From JABJMC01 sp964473745 (lineage in GTDB: Bacteria; Patescibacteriota; Gracilibacteria; UBA1369; UBA12473), in NCBI GenBank assembly GCA_964473745.1, contig CAYYQE010000003.1, positions 1 through 64,000 on the forward strand: 64,000 nucleotides of DNA. The letters run 5' to 3'. The translations under genes were made by a program, and so were the position numbers. Below, one piece after another: positions 8,826 to 16,728 of the stretch (the first letter of the stretch is position 1; each line of letters begins with the position of its first letter). The notes below the pieces were generated by a model. That model saw only the letters and a list, made by a program, of their open reading frames with translations, had not been told where the DNA came from and did not search any database.

Positions 8826-9391
8826 ACTTTATAAACCCAAATTGGGCTAAACTTTTTTTCGGGGATGCGTGGTTCGTGATGAATTGGTTCACCCCACTCT
8901 TCGGGCATTTTAAAAGCGTATGAAATAATACGAGCGCCCGGTTTTAATTCTTTCTTGAATTTTTTTTGCATGCGTTTCATGGCGTGAGGCATTAAGTAAC
9001 AGACAATGACGTCGGTGTCAGAAAGATCGCAGTTATAAAAATTACGAAATTTAACCTCGGCTTTTGAGCCTTTTAAAATGTGGTAGGGCTGGATGGTTTT
9101 GGCCATCATATAAATAAATGGAGATAGTTCTAATCCTAAAGCTTCAGCTTGATGATGACGAGAGGCATGATGAACCAGGCGACCGTCACCGCAGCCTAAA
9201 TCAACAACTTTTTCACCAGGTTTAACCTGAGCTAGATGAAGCATTTTTTTGACGCGATCCATGGGCGTGGGGACCCACGGGGCACCCCATAAAAGCGCCA
9301 TTAAAGTTGGAATGAGGACAATGGCCATGAGCACAGATTCATAAGGGCCAATTGTGGGGAATATGTCCATGAAGGCGAGCAGTTTTTCCAT
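8822..9391 (-). CDS. Membrane-anchored class I SAM-dependent methyltransferase-like protein (paralogue 1)
   Basis: 189 residues. One N-terminal membrane segment (about 18-38) precedes a Rossmann methyltransferase core with VVDLGCGDGRLVHHASRHH (motif I) and an acidic EALGLELSP strand end that would bind the SAM ribose. A later TDVIVCYLMPHAMKRMQKKF resembles motif IV/V. The substrate is unknown. Its start overlaps the stop of the upstream paralogue as TAATG, indicating coupled translation. The pair shares the same layout and so probably arose by tandem duplication. Confidence 0.8.
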   Translation of the reverse strand: MEKLLAFMDIFPTIGPYESVLMAIVLIPTLMALLWGAPWVPTPMDRVKKMLHLAQVKPGEKVVDLGCGDGRLVHHASRHHQAEALGLELSPFIYMMAKTIQPYHILKGSKAEVKFRNFYNCDLSDTDVIVCYLMPHAMKRMQKKFKKELKPGARIISYAFKMPEEWGEPIHHEPRIPEKKFSPIWVYKV

Positions 9392-9927
9392 TAAATTTTG
9401 TAAATATAAATAGTGTTGGTTCGGGCTTTTTTGTCTTTGGGGATTTTTTTGTATTCTTTAAATCCAGGGAGGTGAAAGGTGTTACATATTATAGTGGTTC
9501 CTTTTTTGCATTCTTTTTTAATTTTGGGAGCTAATTTTTGTTGGGCTTCGGGGCCTAAATACAAAAAGATGGTGTGGGCTTTTGAAAGGTCAGCTTTGAA
9601 AAAATTGGTAAAGCGGAATTTGATTTTGGAACAATGGATTAATTTATTAAAAAGGCCGAGAATAAGGGTGATGGGGGCGTTTTCATAACCAACACCCTGC
9701 GTCCCATAAAGTTTTTCAGCACGAATTAAAAGGCGACCGTCACCGCAACCTAAATCATAGATGGTTTGGCCTTTTTTGAGTTTAGCTTCTTGGAGCATTA
9801 GAGCGATAGTGCGACGGTTGCTGGGAACCGATGGGGCACCAGAAATCATATTTACCACTGCCGTAATAAGTAGCAGCAGAGCAAAGACCAAAAAGAAAAT
9901 AAGAATCGCATCAATCAGCATGGGCAT
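9391..9927 (-). CDS. Membrane-anchored class I SAM-dependent methyltransferase-like protein (paralogue 2)
   Basis: 178 residues with the same layout as the next gene on this strand: an N-terminal membrane helix (about 5-27), then IYDLGCGDGRLLIRAEKLYG (SAM-binding motif I) and GVGYENAPI. A TIFLYLGPEAQQKLAPKIKKE stretch matches the paralogue's motif IV region. The substrate is unknown. A TAGAAT box lies directly against the first ATG (9927), so a second in-frame ATG at 9921 could be the start of a nearly leaderless message. Confidence 0.8.
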   Translation of the reverse strand: MPMLIDAILIFFLVFALLLLITAVVNMISGAPSVPSNRRTIALMLQEAKLKKGQTIYDLGCGDGRLLIRAEKLYGTQGVGYENAPITLILGLFNKLIHCSKIKFRFTNFFKADLSKAHTIFLYLGPEAQQKLAPKIKKECKKGTTIICNTFHLPGFKEYKKIPKDKKARTNTIYIYKI

Positions 9928-9950
9928 ATTCTAACATAGGGCTTATAAAG

Positions 9951-9975
9951 AAAAAGCCCCGCCTAATGGCGGGGC
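9951..9975 (-). terminator. Rho-independent terminator after the 66-residue gene
   Basis: On the minus strand GCCCCGCC, loop ATTA, GGCGGGGC forms a perfect 8-bp GC stem followed by TTTTTCTTT. It lies 23 bases past the stop of the 9998-10198 gene and just upstream of the methyltransferase pair. Confidence 0.93.
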
Positions 9976-9997
9976 CCTTATTCTTTAGTAACAGATC

Positions 9998-10198
9998 TTA
10001 TTTCTCCTTGCGAAGCATTGGAAGACCAGTTCTCTTGTTTTCGACAACTTCGTATCCGTCTGGAAGAGCATCAAGCGCATCTGCTTTTTCTTCGCGAGCG
10101 AAGTAGTAGATTTGTTGCTTGCGGCCACCACGAAGGGTAACAATTTTACCGTGAAGGTAATAAGTTTGGCCTTTACTGTTAGTGTGTGCGTAAGCCAT
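9998..10198 (-). CDS. Small conserved basic protein of unknown function
   Basis: 66 residues starting MAYAHTNSKGQTYYLHGK with a GGRKQQIYYFAREEK middle and an RTGLPMLRKEK end. It is rich in Lys, Arg and Tyr, with no membrane segment or cysteine. It is its own transcription unit: a strong terminator follows and the repeated AACCTG motifs lie upstream. I recall similar small proteins in CPR genomes but know no function. A nucleic-acid-binding role is possible from composition alone. Confidence 0.8.
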   Translation of the reverse strand: MAYAHTNSKGQTYYLHGKIVTLRGGRKQQIYYFAREEKADALDALPDGYEVVENKRTGLPMLRKEK

Positions 10199-10238
10199 TT
10201 TTAAAATGGGTTAAGAATAAGCTACCCCCAGGATAGTA

Positions 10239-10383
10239 AACCTGTTCAATTTCTGTAAAGGGGAAATGCAATTTTCCAACCTGGACGTAACCTGAAAAAG
10301 ATTTTCTTTTATAGATTTAACAGGTTAGGACAGGTTTAACGGGAATCCGTTGACAATTTATTTTTTCATTTTATTTACAGGTT
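10239..10383. promoter_or_regulatory. Array of six AACCTG/CAGGTT motifs in two opposed orientations
   Basis: AACCTG occurs at 10239, 10278 and 10289, and its complement CAGGTT at 10321, 10331 and 10378. Neighbouring copies are 10-11 bases apart, one helical turn, and the two tandem pairs face each other across an AT-rich centre near 10300. The region lies between the divergent 66-residue gene and tRNA-Glu, so it looks like an operator array or protein-loading site. The 10199-10471 gap holds no gene. Confidence 0.5.
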
Positions 10384-10422
10384 TGAAAAGATAGAAGATT
10401 TAGGAGTTTTTGGGGAATTCGG

Positions 10423-10450
10423 TTGACAGGAGTACGCGGCTGATTATACT
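10423..10450 (+). promoter_or_regulatory. Promoter of tRNA-Glu
   Basis: TTGACA, 16-base spacer, TATACT, ending 21 bases before the tRNA. This is close to the sigma-70 consensus. Confidence 0.85.
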
Positions 10451-10471
10451 AATTTTGCTTTTAAAAACTGT

Positions 10472-10546
10472 GGCGCCATCGTCTAGTGGTTAGGACACCG
10501 GGTTTTCATCCCGGCAACGGGGGTTCGATTCCCCCTGGCGCTACCA
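10472..10546 (+). tRNA. tRNA-Glu (anticodon TTC)
   Basis: The cloverleaf is visible: acceptor arms GGCGCCA and TGGCGCT, a D-arm containing CTAGTGGTTAGGACA, anticodon stem CCGGG/CCCGG with loop TTTTCAT (anticodon TTC), T-arm GGGGGTTCGATTCCCCC, and an encoded CCA end. The first acceptor pair is G-T. It decodes GAA/GAG, abundant in the acidic giant proteins downstream. Confidence 0.97.
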
Positions 10547-10618
10547 GGTTTTGTCGTGGGGGAAACTACGCGCGCTTCGCTCCTTTTTGCTCACGCTATT
10601 AATTAGGAGGGGGAGGTC

Positions 10619-10647
10619 TTTACTTTCTTTCCATTTTAGGGTATAAT
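10619..10647 (+). promoter_or_regulatory. Promoter of giant beta-helix gene 1
   Basis: TTTACT, 17-base spacer, TATAAT, ending 27 bases before ATG 10675. No Shine-Dalgarno sequence lies between. The same TTTACx-N17-TATAAT arrangement precedes gene 2. Confidence 0.8.
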
Positions 10648-10674
10648 TTATAGAAAATAAAAATAAATTTAAAA

Positions 10675-13600
10675 ATGCGTTTAAATTTGTCTCGTATTTT
10701 ATTCCGCTTAATAGGGCTTACAGTCGCCTCTGTTGTGCTGTTTCTAATGATGGGAGTGGCTAGTGCTTTGGCGGCCCCAATTATAGTCAACACGCTATTA
10801 GATACTAATGATACGGGTGTAGATTGTGAAAACATGGTGATTGGTGATCTTCCGGGTACGGATACGAAAGTTTCTTTGCGCGAGGCGATTTGTGTGACAA
10901 ATAATGATGGGATTGGGAAAGCCATTGGTTTTGGTGTTACCGGGACTATTACTTTTACTTCTACTACGCCACAGATTGATGAAGATACTTGGTTAATAAT
11001 TGATGGGGGCGGGAATATTGTTTTGGATGGTAATAGTGCCGCACGTAGTTGTTTTGGGACGGATTTAGAGGAGTCCACAGTAACAACCGTGACTCTCAAA
11101 GGGCTTACTTTTCAGAATTTTGGGGGGGCATCTTTATGTGTTTCCGGAACTGATTGGGTAGTTGGGGGAACGAATGTGGCGGATCGAAATTTCTTTTTGG
11201 GAACAATCGATGATTCTGGTGCGGCGATGCAGGTTTATGGAAATGGTCATACGATTCGAAATAATTATGTGGGAGTAGAATCTGACGGAACAACTAAAAA
11301 TTCTATGTATGACGGGATTGTGCTTCATAATGATTCCACTAGTACAACTTTACGAGATAATATTATTACCAGTGGAGGCGGATGTGGAATTAAATTTTGG
11401 GATCGAATGGGTTCTACCGTGATTGCTGGGAATCAGATTGGAGTTGGATTAAGTAATACGGATTTAAATCCTACTACCGGGATTTGTGATAATGAGAGTG
11501 GGACTTATTCGGGGGTAGTCACAATCGGCGCAGGAGATGAAGTAACTCGAAATATTATTTCGGGGGCCACGGGTAATGGGATAGAATTGCTTGGCCCTTA
11601 TTCAGCGGGAGTTTTGATTCAAGGTAACTATATAGGTACTAATTTGACCGGAGATGCAGCCTTAGAGAATGTTAATGGGATTGTTGCCAGAATGACTTGT
11701 TCGAGTACGCCGTGTGTTATTGGAGGAACTGCTGAGGGTAAACGAAATGTGATTTCCGGGAATACGGCGTCTGGAATACGTTTTGCGGATGGATCTTCTA
11801 ATATTGAAATTAAGAATAACTATATTGGGTTAAATGCGGCTGGGGATGCTGCTTTAGCGAATGAAGTAGATGGGATTTTGGTGACTGGTACGGCTACGAA
11901 TTTAACTATTGGTGACGAGACTTATAGAAACACAATTTCAGGGAATACTGGTCGGGGGATTAGAGCTAATGATGCTGCGGGATTAATGACTATTTCGGGG
12001 AATAATATTGGGACTAATCCAGCGGGAATAGCGGCCATTGCTAATGGTTCAGATGGTCTTGGTGTTAATGGCTCAAGTCCATCAATAACAATTGGGGATT
12101 TAGTCGCAAGCGCTCCAACAAATATTATTTCTGGAAATAGTGGGCGTGGTATTAGAATCCAAAACACCACTGGCGGATTGGTAAAAGTTTATAGTAGTAT
12201 TATTGGATTGAATGCTGATCAAAGTGCCGCGGTCCCAAATGTGAAACAAGGAGTTTTAATTGATGGAACAAGTAATGCGTCCACAATTACGATTGGGAAT
12301 CTTTTAACTAACGGTTTTAATGTGATTGCAGGAAATTCGAGTGATGAGACTATTTTGAATGGAATTAGAGTGGATGATGGTTCAAGTGCGACTTTTCGTG
12401 GAAATCATATTGGAGTAAATAGTGCCGGCACAACCGTGTTTGGGAATGGCGGTGATGGTAATGATGGGATGTATATTTTAGGAGATAATGTGGTTATTGG
12501 TGGCACGGTGGCTAGTAATGGAAATGTGATTGCTGGGCATTCTGGGACTAAAGGTGAAGAAGCTGTAGCGCAAATTTTGATCGGTTCAACGGCGGCTGAT
12601 ACTACGATTTTTGGTAATTTTATTGGTGTTAGTACGGATGGATCTAGCTTAGGAGCGTCGAATAATGTGGGTGTTTATGATACGGGTACAGATACAATTA
12701 TTGGCTCTGGTACCGGGACAGGACGTAATCATTTTGGGAATTTAGTAAAAGCAATTGGTATTGATGGTTCGGCTGGGGCGAGAATGCAAAATAATTATAT
12801 TGGCATAAAGCCGGACGGAACGGCTTCTGATGGAGCGTTAGCAGAAGGGATTGTAGTTACTGGAACGGCTACTGGCACTGTTATTGGTGGTTCAGGAGAT
12901 TTGGTGAGAAATGTGATTGGGAATGTTACGGACAGTGGGATTGTAGTTAATGGTGTGACCGGAATTGATATTTTGGGGAATTATATTGGTTTAGCGCCAG
13001 ATGGAACGAGTGATTTTGGAAATGCACAACATGGAATTCAAGTGGTAAATGTAACGAATTTGTATATTGGGCGTAATGCGGCTGATACAATACATGAAGG
13101 AAATTTTATTTCTGGGAATGCTGGTTCAGGAATTAATTTAGCCTCTGCCGGGACAATTTCGGGGGTTTATATTGAAGCAAATAAAATTGGAACAAATGCC
13201 GCAATAGATGGAGCGGTGGGAAACACTGTTGATGGAATTACTATAACAGCGGGAAGTGGGATAGTGATTGGAGGAACGGATGCGGCTTCAAGGAATATTA
13301 TTTCTGGGAATGGGGAAGATGGGGTCGATCTTTATGGAGTTGATGGAGTTGCTATTCAGGGGAATTATATTGGACATGGTGGGACTTTAGGAGTGGATGT
13401 GGGGAATGTAGCAACTGGAATACATATCCGTGAGGGAGCTAGTAGTAATACAATTGGATTTAGTTATTCTGGAGAAATTGATTCAACTCGGGCTAATTAT
13501 ATTAATTTTAATGGTGGGAATGGGATTCGTTTAAGTGGTGCTGAAACAGATTTAAATACTATACGCGGTAATATTGTGGGGACCAGTAATACGCTGGGTG

Positions 13601-16600
13601 AATTTAGTTTTGTATCAGAGGCAAATAGTGGGAATTCTTTGGCAAATACCTATCTTGATAATGCAACAGATGCTTTGATTGATGGGCGAACTAACCTTGG
13701 TGGAAAAATAGATTTTTATAAGATTACAGCGGGGAATGTGGTTACTTATGAAGGGACATCCGTGATTCGAGAAGACGGAGGTTTCTTTTTGTTAAAGCCT
13801 TTTGTAGTGACAGACGGGGATCGTTATTTTGTTCAAATTACAACTGGGGCTGGTAATTCAACTGGTTACGGAGTTTATAAATTTGTGGCATATGATAGTA
13901 CTTTACCTTCTCGGCCGCTTATTAATTCGCCTACTGGAGTGCAAAATAGCACCCCCTATACTTTTGTTGGCCGGAAAGATGAGTACACAAGTATTTGGGC
14001 CAATGATGTGGAAGTAGTGGAGGCGGATGGTGAAACAACTTTTACTTTTGATGCAGCTTTGATTGAGGGGGTAAATACTTTTAATATTACTTCGAAAGAT
14101 GAGGCTGGGAATACTTCGTCAGTAGCAATAAAAAATGTAGTTTTGGATACGGTTGCGCCCGTTGCTCCGACGGTTAATGGGGCAACAGTAATTACTGGTG
14201 TTGCCGAAAATCCTTGGTATCGATATGAAGGGACAAAAGAAGTTGGCACTTCGATTTGGATAGGGGGAGTTAGAGTGATTCTGGCGAGCTCAGCTACGAA
14301 TTGGGTGTATGACGTGACTTTAGTGGAGGGAGCAAATACTTTTTCTTTTACCTCAAAAGATTTGGCTGGGAATCAATCTCCGGCGGTAGAGCACACGATT
14401 CAATATGAGCGCTTGGATGTTTATGGCGGTGGGGATGGTGGTGGCTCGCCTCTGAGTTGGTCAACTGTTGAGGCAGACACGGTTGAGGCCGACACGGTTG
14501 AAGCAGACACAGTTGAATCAGACACGGTTGAATCAGACACAGTTGAGGCAGACACGGTTGAATCAGACACAGTTGAGGCAGATACGGTTGAGGCAGTGGT
14601 GAGTCCTCCGATTCCGCAAATAACGGCTCATGGTCCACCAGGAGTCCTGCCGCCTCCAATTCGTCCGCCAATTAATCCAGCGGTGGCTCAGCAATTAATA
14701 GAAAATGCGCAAAATAATCATCCGGTTTATAACCCAAATATTTCCTCGGATTTGCCGGTAGTGCGACCGCCGCAAAGCCCTGGGGATGGGGATCGTATAG
14801 GAGCAAATGTTCCGCCTTTAGTTGTTGCCCTTCCGCAAAACTTACATCAAGCAGCAGAACAAGCTCCGCCAAAATTCCAAAATTTACTAACTATAGTGGC
14901 GAACACAGACAGTAGTAATACAGTGGTTGACGTCTCCGAAAGTGCTTCGGAAACAGTGACGGCCCCAACGACTGATATAGTAGCTTCGCCAGCACCCGCA
15001 TTAAATATAAGCAGTTTAGTTGATACTACGAATATTATTATTCCAAGTGGTTTTGTAAGAAATGATAATGGGATTATTATTCCGAGTGGAGTGGTGGCTA
15101 GTGAGCCGCAAATAGACGTGTTACCGATCATTGGGAACCCACCGGCTGTAGCGCCGCCTCCACCGAACCGTTTGGAAATCATAACGAATTCTACGACTTA
15201 TGCGGAGTTAACACCAACTACTGATGACGGTATTCCGGTGCATTTGGCTGATGAAATTACAGATATAAGTGCGGATTCAGATGGGGATGGGATGTCCGAT
15301 GGTTTAGAAATTCTAGTTGGTAGTGACCCACTTAGTGAGGACACTGATAATGATGGGATTTCAGATGCTATCGAAGCGGCAGCTGGTTTAGATGTTGCAA
15401 ATAGTGATAGTGATCGCGATGGTATTTCTGATGCTGAAGAGATTGAGCTTGGCTTAAATCCTCTTTCTAGTGATTCGGATGGAGATGGCAGTCCGGATGC
15501 GGTGGAACTTAGTTTGGCGGATGGCGATGCTTCGGCGGCCATAGACGCCACGGTGAGTGCTGCGGATGATGATAATGATGGTTTGCCAGACTTTTTAGAG
15601 GTAAAATATAATGTTGGAGGAGGTTCAATCCATATGCTTTCTAATGGGGAAGAGGTCGTTATTCCACCAGTTATGATGGATAGTGATAACGATGGTGTGC
15701 CGGATGTTAATGAGTTGAAAATGGGGACTGATCCAACTAAGAGTGATTCTGATGGAGATGGATTTACCGATGCGGAAGAGATTAAGATTTTTGGCACTGA
15801 CCCGAATACTGTGACCGAGATAAAACAGGCTTATGAGCCGCGGGTGGCCATACAAACACAGCAACCGGTCTTTACTTATAATAATCCGTCTGTGCTGGGT
15901 GTAGCGCCACCAAATACGCCGGTATCGGTGTTCTTTATTTTAAAGGCAGAGGATGAGGTTGATTCGCAAATTGGATGGTCTTTGAATAATTTGTCACAGT
16001 TTTTAATGGTGAATCTTTTTGCCGAGAAAAAAGAAGATTATTATCAGGTGGATACAGTGACTGATGCTGGTGGTAAGTTTTTGGCAAAAGCAGAACTTCC
16101 AGATGGGGATTTTGATGTAATTGTTAGAACTTATGATGCTGATGGTGAAATTGCGGATGAAGGTATGCCATTTGAGCTTAGTGTAGATACCAGTATTGAG
16201 GCTGATGGAACGGTTACGCCGCACCAGCTTGATGATGAAAAAATTGATGTGAATAGTTTGCAATTGATTACTTTGGGAAATAATCGGCCGGTTCTTTATG
16301 GAAAGGCTACGCGTGATTATCAGGTAGAGGTAATGTGGGCTAGTGAACTTTTCTCCTCTTCTTTAATGATTGATACAGATGAGGATGAAGGAGAGTTTGT
16401 GGTTATGGCTCCAAGTGAGCTTGAAGACGGTGAACATGATGTGGTGATTCAAGGAATTGATCCAATGCAGAACCTTTATACTGCGGCGATTAATGTTGAT
16501 TTTATGGTTATGTCGGGTGGGATTTATGAACTGGATGTTGATGATCCGATGGATCGGATGAAAGTAATTGGCTTTGGATTTGGCGGGGTGCTGGTGATTG

Positions 16601-16650
16601 CAGTGTTATGGTTAATTGCCCGAGGGAGAAAAAGACAGTTTGAGGATTAA
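10675..16650 (+). CDS. Giant beta-helix surface protein 1 (adhesin-like)
   Basis: 1,991 residues. In order: signal peptide (about 1-34, ending ASALA-AP); a SLREAICVTNN motif (CSLREA-like) near residue 70; a right-handed parallel beta-helix (about 90-1010) built from repeats with IxGNYIG and RNxISGN; two Ig-like modules (about 1075-1245, each ending near SKDxAGN); a Gly-rich hinge; eight VEADT/VESDT pentapeptides and a degenerate ninth (about 1265-1309); a Pro-rich linker; DxDxDG calcium-binding (thrombospondin-3-like) repeats (about 1525-1710); paired C-terminal domains with VTPHQLDD and WASELFSSSLMIDTD; and a final membrane helix after RMKVIG with a basic tail. Probably cell-surface displayed and calcium-stiffened. 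No enzymatic motif is recognised, so adhesion is inferred. Confidence 0.93.
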   Translation: MRLNLSRILFRLIGLTVASVVLFLMMGVASALAAPIIVNTLLDTNDTGVDCENMVIGDLPGTDTKVSLREAICVTNNDGIGKAIGFGVTGTITFTSTTPQIDEDTWLIIDGGGNIVLDGNSAARSCFGTDLEESTVTTVTLKGLTFQNFGGASLCVSGTDWVVGGTNVADRNFFLGTIDDSGAAMQVYGNGHTIRNNYVGVESDGTTKNSMYDGIVLHNDSTSTTLRDNIITSGGGCGIKFWDRMGSTVIAGNQIGVGLSNTDLNPTTGICDNESGTYSGVVTIGAGDEVTRNIISGATGNGIELLGPYSAGVLIQGNYIGTNLTGDAALENVNGIVARMTCSSTPCVIGGTAEGKRNVISGNTASGIRFADGSSNIEIKNNYIGLNAAGDAALANEVDGILVTGTATNLTIGDETYRNTISGNTGRGIRANDAAGLMTISGNNIGTNPAGIAAIANGSDGLGVNGSSPSITIGDLVASAPTNIISGNSGRGIRIQNTTGGLVKVYSSIIGLNADQSAAVPNVKQGVLIDGTSNASTITIGNLLTNGFNVIAGNSSDETILNGIRVDDGSSATFRGNHIGVNSAGTTVFGNGGDGNDGMYILGDNVVIGGTVASNGNVIAGHSGTKGEEAVAQILIGSTAADTTIFGNFIGVSTDGSSLGASNNVGVYDTGTDTIIGSGTGTGRNHFGNLVKAIGIDGSAGARMQNNYIGIKPDGTASDGALAEGIVVTGTATGTVIGGSGDLVRNVIGNVTDSGIVVNGVTGIDILGNYIGLAPDGTSDFGNAQHGIQVVNVTNLYIGRNAADTIHEGNFISGNAGSGINLASAGTISGVYIEANKIGTNAAIDGAVGNTVDGITITAGSGIVIGGTDAASRNIISGNGEDGVDLYGVDGVAIQGNYIGHGGTLGVDVGNVATGIHIREGASSNTIGFSYSGEIDSTRANYINFNGGNGIRLSGAETDLNTIRGNIVGTSNTLGEFSFVSEANSGNSLANTYLDNATDALIDGRTNLGGKIDFYKITAGNVVTYEGTSVIREDGGFFLLKPFVVTDGDRYFVQITTGAGNSTGYGVYKFVAYDSTLPSRPLINSPTGVQNSTPYTFVGRKDEYTSIWANDVEVVEADGETTFTFDAALIEGVNTFNITSKDEAGNTSSVAIKNVVLDTVAPVAPTVNGATVITGVAENPWYRYEGTKEVGTSIWIGGVRVILASSATNWVYDVTLVEGANTFSFTSKDLAGNQSPAVEHTIQYERLDVYGGGDGGGSPLSWSTVEADTVEADTVEADTVESDTVESDTVEADTVESDTVEADTVEAVVSPPIPQITAHGPPGVLPPPIRPPINPAVAQQLIENAQNNHPVYNPNISSDLPVVRPPQSPGDGDRIGANVPPLVVALPQNLHQAAEQAPPKFQNLLTIVANTDSSNTVVDVSESASETVTAPTTDIVASPAPALNISSLVDTTNIIIPSGFVRNDNGIIIPSGVVASEPQIDVLPIIGNPPAVAPPPPNRLEIITNSTTYAELTPTTDDGIPVHLADEITDISADSDGDGMSDGLEILVGSDPLSEDTDNDGISDAIEAAAGLDVANSDSDRDGISDAEEIELGLNPLSSDSDGDGSPDAVELSLADGDASAAIDATVSAADDDNDGLPDFLEVKYNVGGGSIHMLSNGEEVVIPPVMMDSDNDGVPDVNELKMGTDPTKSDSDGDGFTDAEEIKIFGTDPNTVTEIKQAYEPRVAIQTQQPVFTYNNPSVLGVAPPNTPVSVFFILKAEDEVDSQIGWSLNNLSQFLMVNLFAEKKEDYYQVDTVTDAGGKFLAKAELPDGDFDVIVRTYDADGEIADEGMPFELSVDTSIEADGTVTPHQLDDEKIDVNSLQLITLGNNRPVLYGKATRDYQVEVMWASELFSSSLMIDTDEDEGEFVVMAPSELEDGEHDVVIQGIDPMQNLYTAAINVDFMVMSGGIYELDVDDPMDRMKVIGFGFGGVLVIAVLWLIARGRKRQFED
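14467..14601 (+). repeat. 15-bp tandem repeat encoding VEADT/VESDT
   Basis: Eight full copies of a GTTGARKCAGAYACR-type unit and a degenerate ninth, all in frame within giant gene 1. It occupies the position where the other giant proteins carry Glu/Val-rich repeats, so it looks like an expandable acidic stalk. Confidence 0.95.
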
Positions 16651-16669
16651 AAAAAAGGGGATTTAGGGG

Positions 16670-16698
16670 TTTACATTTATGCCTTTTTCAGGTATAAT
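16670..16698 (+). promoter_or_regulatory. Promoter of giant beta-helix gene 2
   Basis: TTTACA, 17-base spacer, TATAAT, ending 30 bases before ATG 16729. There is no clear terminator between gene 1 and this site. Confidence 0.82.
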
Positions 16699-16728
16699 TA
16701 TAAGAAATAAATATAAAATCTTTTTTGC

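Noticed and set aside
10199..10471. Replication origin
   Set aside because: Repeated AACCTG motifs are not DnaA boxes (TTATCCACA-like) and no dnaA, dnaN or gyrase gene is near.
14467..14601. CRISPR-like array
   Set aside because: 15-base direct repeats without spacers, in frame inside a protein. No CRISPR or cas gene seen anywhere in the window.
14348..14671. Antisense ORF across the VEADT repeat
   Set aside because: It is the complementary reading of a repeat; the plus frame fits signal peptide, domains and codon use.
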